Notes: generated by a model not told the origin, from the letters alone. DNA of 51,672 nt from Pseudopyrenochaeta lycopersici (GCA_003313425.1 NHZP01000116.1:1-51672), one strand, 5' to 3'. Shown: positions 10,728 to 21,913, counted from the first letter of the stretch. Translations and numbers: made by a program.

Positions 10728-11259
10728 TCATTGATGCATCGCCAAACTCAAGTGGTACTGAACCGCAACCTTCCCAATATCGAGGCAGAGCCCAGATGGA
10801 GCGTGAATTACATACACTTCGGAAAAGCTGCTTTGGCTACCGTCAGAGTATCGGCCCTCTTGCTCTGTTGTCTCAGGGAAGACGATTGGCATTGGTGCAG
10901 GATCTGGGAAGGTATGGATATGCAGTTTTGTGACATGCCCAGCCTTCAGTCCATAGCTTTGGAAGACCCCTCGATCTCCCCAATTCTCGACAACATCGCA
11001 CGCTCTGAAAGCTCGGTAGTCGCTGGGCTACATGGTCACCTGGAGAATTCGGCTGCGTACAGAACGTAGGCTGGATGGGAGGTTTGAGGGTGAATAGTTC
11101 GTTTCGCAGACGGGCTTGTAGTGATGGTCGTTTGGATAGTTCCCACTGTAGAAATGTTAGTGTTGTCCTGGTGCCTTCTGGCCCGGTTGCCGCAAAGCGC
11201 TGCGTGCATTTCCGAGAGCTCTTCCTCCCTTGCCACAAAGTGTTCAGTTTCAGAAACAT
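10728..11259 (-). pseudogene. Possible decayed gene of unknown family
   Basis: One minus-strand frame reads CDVVENWGDRGVFQSYG, then HVTKLHIHTFPDPAPMPIV, then IHAPSGLCLDIG, ending near 10728. That composition is coding-like. The preceding part (from an ATG at 11236: MAREEELSEMHAALCG) lies in another frame, with a TAG and no valid intron between them. I cannot assign a function. It may be a broken gene lying tail-on to the HET gene at 11330. Confidence 0.3.
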
Positions 11260-11329
11260 CGGAGAGACCGAAGGGGATTGAAAATCCCTCGCTTTTAGTG
11301 CCTATTCCCAGTTAATAACTTTCTAACAG

Positions 11330-12169
11330 TCAATGACATCTGTACTCTTCATAAAGAATAGTAATACCATGAGAGAACAGCCTACCCTTTAAGGCCTTGT
11401 CAATCTCTTCCCGGAGCCGTTTAAACGCCTTCTCTCTTCCTTCACCATAGATGAGCGGCATATGGATGTCAAATATGCCTAGTAGAGAGTATGCCGCGTC
11501 TTCTTCACGTTTTGTCTTGCGTCTTGCAGCCCATGACATTCGCTCATCAACGCTGAACTGAGATAACGGACCTCCTTGAAGGGCTCGAACGCCAATTCCC
11601 GTTATCTCGTGAATTTCTTGCATTATCGAATCTTTGTGACCAAGTAGCTCACCCTCTACAGAAAAGAATTCCACACATGACGGAGCAAGAAGCTCTTGGA
11701 GCGTCCAGCCTCGAGTAAACCATCTGCTGTGCTGAAAGGCTGATTTCCACGCCTGCTGAGAGGATAAATCATTACCAATAGAACCATTGATCGAAACATC
11801 CGGTAGATACACGTAGCATATAGCCGCATCATGGTACCAGCGGAACATGGAGTTGATGGCTTCTGAGAGCTCCGCGCTGCTCGATTTGTCGATGCAGCAA
11901 GTATCCACCCAGAAGTGCTTCAGGGCATCGCGAGTAGCTTGCTCTGCGCAGAAGCGAAGCTTTTTGTATCCAGCTTTTGCCTTCCTAGGGTCCATTGCCA
12001 AGTCTTTGAAGTTAACCTCGTCGGAGAGACGATCAAGGGCGCACATCAGCATACCTGGGGTATGCATGAGGAGGTGGCAGCGGCTGAGTGTCGTAGATGC
12101 CCTACCTTTATCAACCATGTCTCGCGACTTGTTAATTCGAGCTTGTCTTAACATTGTACCACCCACCAC
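11330..12169 (-). CDS. HET-domain protein, short, N-terminus decayed
   Basis: An open frame of 279 codons contains a near-complete HET core: KAGYKKLRFCAEQA, FWVDTCCIDKSSSAELSEAI, ICYVYLPDV, SRWFTRGWTLQELLAPS, MSWAARRKTKREEDAAYSL and IHMPLIYGEG. The usual first block (RYAILSHTW) is missing from this frame. A PHAYPRYA stretch in another frame just upstream of DEVNFKDL suggests a frameshift there, so the annotated N-terminus (MVGGTMLRQAR) is probably not original. The protein stops soon after the HET core, whereas most HET proteins have several hundred more residues. It is either a truncated HET protein or a recent pseudogene. The family role is cell death in vegetative incompatibility. Confidence 0.75.
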   Translation of the reverse strand: MVGGTMLRQARINKSRDMVDKGRASTTLSRCHLLMHTPGMLMCALDRLSDEVNFKDLAMDPRKAKAGYKKLRFCAEQATRDALKHFWVDTCCIDKSSSAELSEAINSMFRWYHDAAICYVYLPDVSINGSIGNDLSSQQAWKSAFQHSRWFTRGWTLQELLAPSCVEFFSVEGELLGHKDSIMQEIHEITGIGVRALQGGPLSQFSVDERMSWAARRKTKREEDAAYSLLGIFDIHMPLIYGEGREKAFKRLREEIDKALKGRLFSHGITILYEEYRCH

Positions 12170-12669
12170 AAATCATAGATTGCAGCAAATGGTCGTGGGC
12201 CGTCACCTAGAAAATGGTTCCGTAAAATTGAGCTTAATTAGCGTCATTATTTAGTCTCACCAAGTTTTGACAGAAGTCCCAATAAACAGCAGACGAAGAG
12301 GACAACTCTTAGACGCCAAATCCAAGTTGACGGGAGCACCGCATTGTGAAATCGGCACAGCCAGACTGTATTGATGGTTCCTATAATTAGATGCTCTGGT
12401 GGCGACGGCCAGATTTGTGACTTTCAGAAGAGCTATTTCGGGCTCCTCGACAGCGTAGTAGGTGTCTATATATAGAATCTGATGGATTTTGGGCTTTGCC
12501 CATTTCGGGTTCTTTCGCAAAGACCAAAACATTTGCCTGAACGTGCTCTTTGTATCTATTCTTCTCAGACTGTTGATTTTGCACCATCACATTTCTTGTG
12601 AAGTCATTCGGTTCAAGATGCGCTCCCTTGTCTTAGTAGGTGACCAATCTCGGCAACGCCATTTCTAAC
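12170..12669. other. Divergent intergenic region
   Basis: About 500 bp between the minus-strand HET gene and the plus-strand gene at 12670. No conserved coding signal; presumably holds both promoters. Confidence 0.4.
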
Positions 12670-14275
12670 ATGGACCAGAGCTCTATTGTCGACGAATCGC
12701 TTCTGGACTATGCTCGAGATAAGATGGAAGATGATGAGGTATGATTTGATGTTGTCGTAGAAGCGTTACTGATGTTTGACAGTTTATCTTCCGTGGGAAA
12801 GCCTTCTTGGCCCTCCTTGCCTCCGCTGAGATTGAGTACATCGGCTCCATTCAGGCAAAGCTCTTGCCGCATCGTCTTTCACAGGATGATGAAGAAGTAC
12901 CAACGTACAATTATTCATCATATGCGGACTATACTAGGGTCCCTCAGCCGTTGCATAAGAACATGAGGAGGTTAAAATTTCCTTATGGAAAGTTCCACCG
13001 GCGTGATGAAAGAGCCCTAAACTCCAATGAAGAGCATCCAGTCGCCAATGTGGTATTCAGCCACACCCCTCTCTGAGGACATTGTGATGTCAGACAGTCA
13101 GGACCAGGTACGAGAAACTGTCGAATCGCCAACGAGCAGTAATCTTGCATTAGCTTCAAGATTCGAAGATGAATTTAATGATCCGGGAGCATTAAACGTA
13201 GGCGAGGGTTTGGGACCGAGAATAGAATTGGTCGGTAGAGATGGCAGTCCGGTGCCGCCACTTTCCCCCACAAGATTGCCTTCCATATCTCGATCGGAAC
13301 TCTTTTCGAGCTGGAATGGAAGCTCAGTAGAAAATGAACGAAAGTTCACCTTACTAGAAGGAACGACGAGGACCCATTGGGTTCGTTGTTACGATAAACT
13401 ACACAATATTTATGGACTAGAACACCAGGAGATTGTGCAGCTTACTACGATTGGCGATAGTTTCCTTCGGCAAGACGCTGTGGACTTCATCAATCACTTC
13501 TATAGTAAATGGAATGCAGATGACCCTTGGGCACGCTTGCAAGTGAGTAATCCAACATCGGGACGCTCACGTACAGAAAAGATACTCAAAAGCCTGCACT
13601 GCGCTGAATCGATCGAACACGATGCGGCCATTGATCCTGTCAAGCTTAGAATGGCAAGAATCATCCTTTACCACCAGTACCAGCAGAAATGCAACGAACT
13701 CAAAGGAGACTCCCACCTATCGAGCCAACTTTCTCAGGGTAGAGGTGTAGCGAGTGTAGCGAAGGACTTCATTCTAGAGACGATCTATGAGTGTCACCAC
13801 AAGGACATGAATGTGAACTTGAAGAAAAAGCGCGAAAATAGTTTGAAATGGTACATAAGATTAGGTAAGAGATGGTCTTATGTGGCGTTTTACCTAGGGC
13901 TAGGAATCATTTTGACCTGCAGTAACGACTTGGAGCTTTCTATGTAAGTCATGGATAATCACGCAAGCGCACGCACTTGGCTCACCAAATTGCTCTAGCA
14001 ACGATACCGGAACATTTCTGGACCGAAATTTGATGGCCCTTTTGACATACTTGCTACATGGGTATCCGAGAGGCGTTCAGGTCAGCCAAATGGCTGACTC
14101 GCTAGTCAAAGCCATGATGGAAGGAGCCGTACCGCTTGAACTTTCAATGGCTATTGCTGCAGTGCGTGGCATGAGCGGATACCAACAGGAAGAAGAAAAG
14201 TCTGCCGTCGAGATTCAAGATGAATGGCAGCCAGTGGAACGACCCAGAGGTTTCGTTCGTGTAATATCCGTGTAG
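12670..14275 (+). CDS. Uncharacterised protein, four exons
   Basis: Predicted exons are 12670-12738, 12783-13052, 13102-13942 and 13998-14275. Introns are GT-AG of 44-55 nt (GTATGA..ACAG, GTATTC..TCAG, GTAAGT..CTAG), and all phases agree, giving about 485 aa. The start MDQSSIVDESLLDYARDK is acidic. The middle has a Ser/Pro-rich linker (SPVPPLSPTRLP). The C-terminal half is helical and rich in aromatics (EHQEIVQLTTIGDSFLRQ, DFINHFYSKW, RLGKRWSYVAFYLGLGIIL), ending in RPRGFVRVISV. One weak hydrophobic stretch (WSYVAFYLGLGIILTC) might be a membrane helix. I recognise no domain. The intron-consistent frame and lack of stops support a real gene; the second intron's exact donor is less certain. Confidence 0.65.
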
Positions 14276-14464
14276 AACAGGTTCGAGGCAACTGATGAGG
14301 ATGACCTAATCTTGCAGGGGGTCCTACGGAAACCGACGTCCTCAAATCCAACTAAGATGGAAGGCAACCCTTAATTATGATATTCGTCACTCCTCTATCA
14401 TGTGATCTCTAAGGGACGGGTATGATTGGGTTAATACCTTATACCCGAAAGCCCAAGCCAAACG
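14276..14464. other. Short intergenic gap
   Basis: No feature seen between the uncharacterised gene and the pogo relic. Confidence 0.4.
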
Positions 14465-15690
14465 GTGAAAATGTATAACAATCCGTGCTTGTACGTAACA
14501 ATCCGTGATTCGAGGCGTCTGTTGCTTGCCGATGGCCATTCAAGTCACGTAAACCTCCGTTTTATCAACTATTGCGACGAGAACAGGATTCTACTAGTGG
14601 TTTTACCTCCACATTCAACCCACCGCCTGCAGCCACTTGACGTTGGCATTTTCTCGCCTCTTGCGCATGCATACTCACAAGAGATTGATCAGTTGATTCG
14701 ATCAAGCTGCGGATTCGCTCGCCTAACAAAACGAAGCTTCTGGCGGCTTTTTTCAACGGCCTGGGAGCACTCGCTCACCGTATCAAACATTAAATCGGCA
14801 TTTTCCGGCCCTGGCATCTTCCCTCTGGAGCCCGAAAAGGTCCTCAAGTCAATAAAGGCAAAGACTCCGTCTCCGGAAAACAGTGACAATGATTTAAAGA
14901 AGAAGACGCCGGGGTCTGTGAGAGGAATCCGTCGACTGGCCAAAGAAATCCGCAAGGAACAAGCTGTGCACACAGCCAAAATGGAAGAAATTATCCGAGC
15001 GTGTAGGAAGCTGGCAGTTCGGAATGATATTCTCCAGCATGAGGTTATCGGGTTGCGTACAGCACTTGTGGGAGAGAAGAAAAAGCGGAAAAGAGGCAAA
15101 GGTATGGGACTTTTTGATAAAGAACGGCCTGGAGAAGCGCAATTCTTTACGCCATCAATGGTTGCAATAGTAAGACAACGAGCAGAAGAGATAGAGATTG
15201 AAAGCCAACTGCAAAAGTCTCTCGCAGAGGAAAGGAAGGTTCAGCAGGCGCAAGACAAGGAGGAGAAAGCCCGGGCAAAGGCGGAAAAGGCACGAGAAAG
15301 AGAGGCAAAAAACAAGCCAAAATTGCAGAGCGCGAACATGCTGCAAAACAGAAGGAAGAGCGCAAAGCTGAAAAACTCATTTCAAATCAAATCCAGCTTG
15401 AAAAAAAGGCTCAATTAGCTGCTGAGCGAGAGGCTCAGAGAAAGCGGGGCGGAGAAGACGGAGGAAAACCAGCGGTAAAAAGGCGCAAGATCGCAACCCA
15501 GGAACAGGCGAAGGCGCCTAAAAAAGCGACTCGAATAGAGAAACAGGTTTCGAAGAATCAAGCTGTGGCAGCAAATTTGTCTGCAGCCGTTTGTGGACCA
15601 GATCGCAATGGGTCAAATCAGGATAGGCAGGTTTCGAGAGTTTCGAGGACCGGGCGCAAAATCGGTCCCCCACGGCGGTTTTTAGACTAA
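14465..15690 (+). pseudogene. Pogo-like transposase, 5'-truncated relic
   Basis: The frame opens directly in the catalytic half: LLLADGHSSHVNLRFINYCD (second catalytic block), then PPHSTHRLQPLDVGIFSPL (third block). SAFSGPGIFPLEPEKVL and a long K/E/R coiled coil follow. A frame change near 15310 is needed to reach the end, GRKIGPPRRFLD with a stop at 15690. The HTH and first catalytic Asp are missing, so the 5' half has been lost. No terminal inverted repeats were found, so this is an old fragment. Its tail matches the RPPQR-type ends of the other pogo copies here. Confidence 0.8.
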
Positions 15691-16046
15691 AAAAATGACA
15701 AGTAACTTCTTAAGGTTCTATTCTATAAGGCTTCAAACTTTTATATAAATTTATTAATCTGTTGTGGAGTAAGACCATTTTAAAATCAGGCACTTGATTT
15801 TGGATGGGTGGTAAAGATGCAGGGATGGTCAAGATGCCGGGTGTCGCACTGGACGTGCTAAAATGATGAGAAGTCAAAATAATTGATAATGAGCAGAAAA
15901 GTTGTATTGTGTGTGTGTTGTGTCTTATAAACCTGACCCCGCACGTCTGAGATTATATGGCAAGATTACTAATGCAGTTCTTCCTCAGGTTCCCTGAGAT
16001 GATGCCTTGGCCTGCGACACCGGGAATTACGTTACTAATCTGACTT
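15691..16046. other. AT-rich spacer between two transposon relics
   Basis: Probably the 3' flank of the pogo relic. No gene. Confidence 0.4.
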
Positions 16047-16049
16047 TTG

Positions 16050-16094
16050 TCACCACCAGGTGCCGCAATAATTCGTGAGACGTTTTCTGCTGAG
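16050..16094 (+). repeat. Left TIR of the degenerated Tc1-like element
   Basis: Inverted match to 17634-17674 with minor indels. Confidence 0.8.
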
Positions 16095-17501
16095 GTAATC
16101 AACCCCGCCAAACCTGACCCATCTCATCTCGACAGTGAATGTTCACAAGGCCACAACAACATAAAATTGCGCTCAAATAAAGTATATGATGGCTCATTTG
16201 AAAGGCCAAAGACTCCTAAACAAAATCCTGTGCTCAAGGTACCTGATACTAAAGAGCGCGCCCACTTTTTCTGGCATATAGACCATAGACAACCTGGCGA
16301 GAAGATCAAGGATGTATGCGCTCAATATAGGATAAGTAGAGCTACAGGTAATAGATAGCGTAAGGAGTATAAGAGATGGGGTAATGCTCACCGTGTGAGA
16401 AAGAGGGGGAGCCTAGAAAGGGGTACAAAGCTTAGGAGGCCTTAGCGGGTAAATATTTAAAAGTTAGAGCTACTCCTAGATAATTCCACCAACCCTGTAA
16501 GGGATAAGCCCTATCAAATTCAAGCTAGAGTGAATAATGTTCCGCTCTGTTCATAATCTATGGAGTATAACCTAGTGAATAGAGTAGAATCTCAACTCTA
16601 TATAGCCAGCTATTCTAAGGAGATTTGGCATTTTAATAATAAAAAGAGAGTGAAGTATAGTAAAGATTATAAGAATAAATTACCTCCTAGCTAAGGAGGC
16701 TTCTAGGATAGGGTACACTTCACAGATAAGGCTTATCTCAACCCCACAGAAGATTTTCAGAAGCCTAGGATCCTCAGGAGAAAGGGGGTTAAGGAGAGAC
16801 TCAAGCCTAAGAACATCAAACAAAGGAAGCCTATTAAGAAGTCCTCACTCACTCTACATATGTTTGCCTCTATTAACTAGTATTTCAAGAGTAAACTAAA
16901 CTTCTATAATAACGAGAAAGATATGCTAAAGATACCTAAACCACCAAGAAGGCTAAAGAGATTAAAGTATCACACAGATAAGCAATAGGCTAAAGACCTT
17001 AAGGAGTAGGAGGCTCTCTGCCCTCCTCCTATTAAAGGAGACGTCAGTAGCCATCACATAAATCAGAAATACTACGCAGAGAATCTCCTGCCCAAGTATA
17101 TTAAGGCTATTTATCAGGCACGACTTTAGGAGCCACGTGATTAGTATCTTCAAGAGGATAATAATCTATCTTATAGTACTAAGAGCTCAGATAATGTAGC
17201 TATTAAGAAGAAGGAGGCTAATTAGATACCCCTGATCATTCACCCAGCTCAGAGTCCTAATCTGAACCTAGTAGAAGGTATGTAGCTCATCTTAAAACAG
17301 AGAGTTAAGCAAAGATTACATTCACCCCTACCACCCCTAATCCCATGGGATGGGACTAAGGCCCACCTTCAGGCAATCTGCCGTTAAGAATGGGCATGTA
17401 TATCAATAGAGGAAGTCAGGAGTTTAATCTCTGAGATGCCTTGGCGGTGTGAACAAGTGGCTTCAAACGGTAGAAGCCTTATTCGCTCAGAAAAATGGTA
17501 A
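16095..17501 (+). pseudogene. Tc1-like transposase with about 14 in-frame stops
   Basis: One frame runs from the left terminus to a stop at 17499-17501 without any frameshift, interrupted by about 14 TAG or TAA codons. Tc1-type content survives: an HTH-like KERAHFFWHIDHRQPGEKIKD, a first catalytic site near VHFTDKAYLNPTE, a second near LQEDNNLSYSTKSSDN, and a third near SPNLNLVEGM. Several stops fall where Gln or Trp would be expected, for example in LxEPRDxYLQEDN and VEGMxLILKQR. A stop-only, indel-free pattern with CAG or TGG changed to TAG is what RIP produces. The original start codon is not identifiable. Confidence 0.8.
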
Positions 17502-17633
17502 AACACCAAGAAAATAATGTATATACACCTCTATAGCTCTTTGAACAGCCTCACGATTATATCTATGCACTCTATTCACTGGTTTGGTGTACAATACTAT
17601 GGTGGGGTGGAAGCCAAGGCACTGCTTAGCTCA

Positions 17634-17674
17634 GCAGAAAAACGTCTCACGAATTATTGCGGCACCTGGTGTCA
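17634..17674 (-). repeat. Right TIR of the degenerated Tc1-like element
   Basis: Reverse complement reads TGACACCAGGTGCCGCAATA and onward, matching the left end. Confidence 0.8.
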
Positions 17675-18159
17675 CATTCACTACTGCTTACAGTAATAAC
17701 TTACCATTTCTTACATTACTTTCGCTTGCGTGTTCAGCTAAAGCTGAGTGGGTGATACGGTGACATATGTGTAGCCTGATTTAGCGCTATCCCTCAGCTG
17801 ATCTTGACTAACCGTATCCCCTTTGCTGAACTCTAAATTGTTTGGGGGTGATGTGGCCTATCGTTGTAGATGAGCCACATGTGGGGCCTTGCAGACGCTC
17901 CTTTCAAACTTAGCATGTTAAATATCATCAGACGTGAAATTAAATTTTGCGCTCATTTTTGACGACGATCGCCGATTTAGTCAGCTGTCCATACAAGTGA
18001 CTGTCAGTCTTCCGGTTGGTGCCCTCTTTGATGGTCAAGCCTGGGGCGGAATACGGCCTCAGAGCCGTCTTTCATATAAACCGAGTTTGTAGCAAGAAGT
18101 AGCTTCTCACCTCACCAATTCTATTGTCCCTTAATCAAATTCCCTCCTGATGTGCAACC
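17675..18159. other. Promoter side of the MARVEL gene
   Basis: No other feature recognised. Confidence 0.4.
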
Positions 18160-18740
18160 ATGGGCACCGGCACTAAAGTATTCTCTGTCATCCTTCGCCT
18201 TGGCGAACTCTGCAGCTCTATCATCGTCGTAGGACTTCTCAGCCGCTTTTTTTACTTACTGCACCTCGCACCAGATGGCTCTGCAGAGGGCCGCCTAATA
18301 TACGCCGAAGTTATTTCTTGTTTAGAGATCATCGCTTCAATCATTCTCGTCTTTCCTCTCAAATACTCCTTCTACGCCTGGCCCCTCGATGTTCTATTTT
18401 TCATCTGCTCAATTGTGGCGTTTGGGCTTCTGGCTGATGTGAGTATTGGCAGCGAAACTATAGTTGCTGACCTAAGTTGGGTACACAGCTTAACAGCTCT
18501 TGCTCCTCGTACTGGTATTGGAACTACTGGGGCTATTACTGGGGTCGGTTCTGGACCGTTGGGCCCCGTATTACTATAACAACCAGCACCGTTGATCATG
18601 TGGGATGTGGAGGTTGGAGAGCTATTATCGCTTTCCTTTTTATAGGAGCGACGGCTTGGTTGCTGAGTGCAATTCTTGTCAGTTCCACGTTACACTATAG
18701 AGAATTTCGAACATCGGTCATACTAATCCGCGGGGCCTAG
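18160..18740 (+). CDS. MARVEL-domain membrane protein
   Basis: Two exons (18160-18438 and 18489-18740) are separated by a 50-nt intron (GTGAGT..ACAG, phase 0), giving 176 aa. The protein has four hydrophobic segments arranged as in fungal MARVEL proteins: LRLGELCSSIIVVGLL, EVISCLEIIASIILVFPL, LDVLFFICSIVAFGLL and IIAFLFIGATAWLLSAIL. The signature YWYWNYWGYYWGRFW precedes the last helix and is typical of this ascomycete subgroup. The short tail is basic. MARVEL proteins act in membrane apposition and vesicle or eisosome-type organisation; the specific role here is unknown. A decayed copy lies at 19.77-20.15 kb in the same orientation. Confidence 0.85.
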
Positions 18741-19769
18741 GGGATTTTTGTCTTCGTGGAAATCCGTGAGGGTCGTGAGACACACAGAACAAGGTAAGGG
18801 GCGCGGCTATACCGTGGCTTCCTTGGACCGCCTTGCTAACGACTGATAGTGCAATCAAAGAAAAGATTATGCGCAAGAACCATCGACCAGCTGACCTCGA
18901 AACCCAGCAGTAATGCCGAAGCAAGGACTCGATAGCAATCACAATATGGGGTGTATTGGTTGTGAGAAAGCTCGGGGAACTTACTCCTACCTAAATCATG
19001 CGATCACATGTTCTGGTTCCGTGAGATGTGACCTGACCAGACGCGCGACTTGGGACTTTGGGTAATTGGGATTGAAATTATCGTTCGCCACACGCTTCGC
19101 TACTCTCTTGTTTGTTTAACATACCTCGCTTTATTAGCAGAAGCAATCTCTATTATGTTTTCTCTGACGCGAAATTCAAATTAATTCGTCTACAATAGCT
19201 ACTTATCTATATCTACCGCCTCTACCAGTGATGGTCATTGGCGGAGTTTAACCCTAGCTCTGCAGCTGCACAGAGATTTAGCTAACTAGTAAACCTAACA
19301 GTTAGTCGTATTACTATAGGGTTCTAAGGCTGAATTCACTACTAAAGCTAGACGTATTCCTCCAAAAGGCTCATTTATCGTCTATTGCTGCTAAGGCCTG
19401 ATGCGCCACATCCGCCAAACTAGCGAACCACATTACAAAGGCCTGCTTTCTAGTTTTCTTTGTCTAATATGTGCATGTAATATCAGGTCATATTTGGAAA
19501 TAGAGTTTGAAAGTACTGTGCACGAGAAACATAATCAAATGTCAGGCCACATTTAAAGTTTCAGTTTGAAGATAGTCGTTGGCTTCTTTCGCTGTGCGCA
19601 TGCATGGCTATTAAACGGCAAGGGTAAGCCTGTGCGGTGTGTGGCGCCTGGATCTGTCAATCTATTTACAGTGCTTAAGCCTGCCCCTCTAGCATACTTA
19701 CTCAGTAGTTCTTCATTCCTATTATTCTAGCGTTACTTACCTAGACTACTATCAGATCTGCAACTCGCG
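18741..19769. other. 1-kb interval without a supported gene
   Basis: No conserved reading frame. It separates the MARVEL gene from its decayed duplicate. Confidence 0.4.
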
Positions 19770-20150
19770 ATGCTAGCTCCAAAGCCTGCTCTGTTTTCCT
19801 TTAGCTTGGCTAAGTCTGCAGCGCCGCTATCGTCGTAGCTCTTCTGGGCCACTTCTTCTACCTGTTACACCTTGCACCTTATAGGTCTGTAGACGGTCGT
19901 CTGAATATGCTTAGGTTACTTCTTGTCTGCAGGCAGTTTTTGAATTGTAATCATCACCCTTCTCAAATCCACCCCCTACGCATGGCCCCTTGATGCTATA
20001 TTTTATCTACTCAATTATGACCTTTGGGCTTTTGTTGGCCGAAGCTAATGTTGCTGATCCAGTTCTAGTACACAGCTTAGCAAGTACTGCTCTTCGTACT
20101 TAGAGTTGCTAGCAATCAATTCAATCGATTTTGGGGTCGTAGATTGAGCA
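19770..20150 (+). pseudogene. Degenerate duplicate of the MARVEL gene
   Basis: Translation fragments match exon 1 of the gene at 18160: AAIVVALLGHFFYLLHLAPY against SIIVVGLLSRFFYLLHLAPD, followed by DGRLN against EGRLI. At the DNA level the TACGC(C/A)TGGCCCCT(C/T)GATG stretch also matches, as does GTTGCTGA and the ACACAGCTTA at the intron 3' end. Several stops and frame changes interrupt it, and exon 2 is essentially lost. This is a tandem, same-strand duplication about 1.6 kb apart, followed by decay. Confidence 0.75.
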
Positions 20151-20174
20151 CCAAACTGGATCAGACAACTTCAA

Positions 20175-20640
20175 CTACGCTAGCATGCACAACATAGATG
20201 CACTATGTGCAAACGAGGCAGGGGTGGATATGTTTGTGAGATTCAGCACCTGTACGCGGTGCTGGTGGCTAGTTGGCTCAGGTCTAGTTGGGCAGCGGCT
20301 TGGGGCTGAGATAGAGAGATTTATGGATATGAAAGGAAGAGGCAGGCTCGGGATTTTTGGGGACGGGTTGAAAGAAAGAGTTGGAGTGCTCTTGGGGATT
20401 GTATCGATCAAGTGAGTTGTGTTGCAAGGACCAGAGATGAGGGGTTGGGGGTGTGGGTTCATGACAGAGCGATTGTATATGCACAGTGGATGAGATTCAG
20501 GTATGTCTACGCGGTCAAGCGGAGTCCGCGACTAACAGTTGATAGTGTTGAGTATAAGGATCTGGGAACTGTTTGAAATGGAACATTCGGCTGTGATATA
20601 GTATTACGTCTGCGCTTGACGCCTTGGGGATGGAGTAGTT
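20175..20640 (+). other. Possible uncharacterised coding fragment
   Basis: The plus strand reads NIDALCANEAGVDMFVRF, then GAEIERFMDMKGRGRLGIFG. After a 1-nt shift it continues VWVHDRAIVYAQWMRFR. It has coding-like composition, but I recognise no family and the frame is broken near 20400. The opposite strand also has an open frame, so the coding strand is uncertain. Confidence 0.25.
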
Positions 20641-20675
20641 GGAGCCCCTCATGAACCCAAATTCGGAAAGCGAAA

Positions 20676-21699
20676 TCACCAACTCGAGCAAACCATACAC
20701 CCGGACAGCTCACAGCCGTGGAGTACCGATACTCTACTACCGTTGTGCACTGCATAGTCGTTAATGTTAAAAGGAATACAACTGCTCTTGGATATCCGAG
20801 CATCCAAAACACACGTCTCAGCAATCTCCCCCACAGGGCTACCACAATCATTGTTGATTGCTGCTACTTGTTCTCCACTTAGTGAAAAGCGCGCATCCCT
20901 TAAGTAATCCAGCCTCTCAACTGCAGTATCTCTTTCCTGTTCAATCCTCTTGATGTACTCAACCGCGCTGGCCAAGACCGTAAGTTTGCTCGGCCGAGCC
21001 TGTCCCAGCGTCGCACCGTCCTCCCCCTGCGGCAGGGTTGGAACTGCACGGTGCAACTTCTCTATCCCGGCGTTAAGGCCCAGACGGTACTTCCGCTCCA
21101 CTTGATTATGTGGGATGCGGCACGTCTGGGCCTTGTTCGAGGTTTTGGGAAGCGTGGACGAACTCGAATCCCCGCGGTGCAGGCGTGGGCAGCCGCGTTG
21201 TTCGGGTTGCAGAGCGCTTTGGAGTTCGTTCCTTGGTGGTGGCTGGAGAGTAGCATAGAGAATCGCATTCTAGAGAGTGGGAGGAGCTAGGGGAGGGATA
21301 TGTGTAGGGTTGGGCTTCCTGAGGTGCCACTTGGGCGGGGACGTCGCCGCAGATGGGTGAGGTTGGCCGCGTGTTTTGTGGCAAATAAGGTGTGTTATGT
21401 GGAGTTGTGGTGTTGGAAAAGCCGATTTCGAATTGATCGATTCGGCGGATCGGCTCCATGTTGAGGCTTGCCCATTCCTCAGTCGTCCTTGTAAGAGTCG
21501 GCAAGGTGCTGTTTTTGAGAGTTACCACATAGTCTGAAGGTATTTTAATGGAAGATTCGAAACGGTTGAAGCAGCAGTCCATGGTGTAGCTGAGTTGGGG
21601 GTTGTAAAAGTCAGCGAGGTATGATTGGTCGAAGCGGTTAGAGTAGGCCGACAAACCCGCGGGCGGGCGGGAGTCGCCTGTGTCTCCTGCCATGGACAA
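20676..21699 (-). CDS. SREBP-like bHLH transcription factor
   Basis: The N-terminal part from 21699 is Ser/Pro/Thr-rich (SYLADFYNPQLSYTMDCCF, then PSPSSSHSLECDS). The C-terminal part carries a bHLH: basic region RIPHNQVERKYR, helix 1 GLNAGIEKLHRAVP, a Gly/Gln-rich loop, and helix 2 KLTVLASAVEYIKRIEQER. The basic region has His, Glu and Arg at the E-box-reading positions and a Tyr before the last Arg, as in SREBP-type factors. It lacks the membrane segments of true SREBPs. The two parts lie in different frames around 21120-21165. The only GT-AG candidate there is about 36 nt, unusually short, so a 1-nt frameshift or sequence error is also possible. DNA binding and transcriptional control in the nucleus are inferred from the family. 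Confidence 0.75.
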
Positions 21700-21913
21700 A
21701 ACAAGTTTCGGAAGTCAAAACTGGATATTGATGCATGTGTTTTGAATAAGATTGATGGATAGAGAGTCGGCGTGGAATTCAGGTGTACCGCAGAGTTTGA
21801 TGGGCAACAGTAACGTGGAGCTGATGACAAGTATGGGGCTGTCACAGACCAAAGCATCATCTATAGAAGCAGGAGACATACCAGTCAAACTCTCTCTGCA
21901 GCTACCAAGCTTC

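Larger units (their letters stand above)
16050..17674 (+). mobile_element. Tc1-like transposon, RIP-like degenerated
   Basis: Inverted termini of about 40-46 bp lie at 16050-16094 and 17634-17674. They share CCAGGTGCCGCAATAATTCG and CGTGAGACGTTTT with small gaps. Between them is a single transposase frame full of TAG/TAA stops. The interior is markedly AT-rich. The outermost few bases are not certain because the two ends differ there, so I did not fix the TA duplication. Confidence 0.8.

Noticed and set aside
11150..11250. P450-like string TLTFLQWELSKRPSL on the minus strand
   Set aside because: No heme-binding Cys motif, ExxR or PERF motif anywhere near. The competing frame looks more coding-like.
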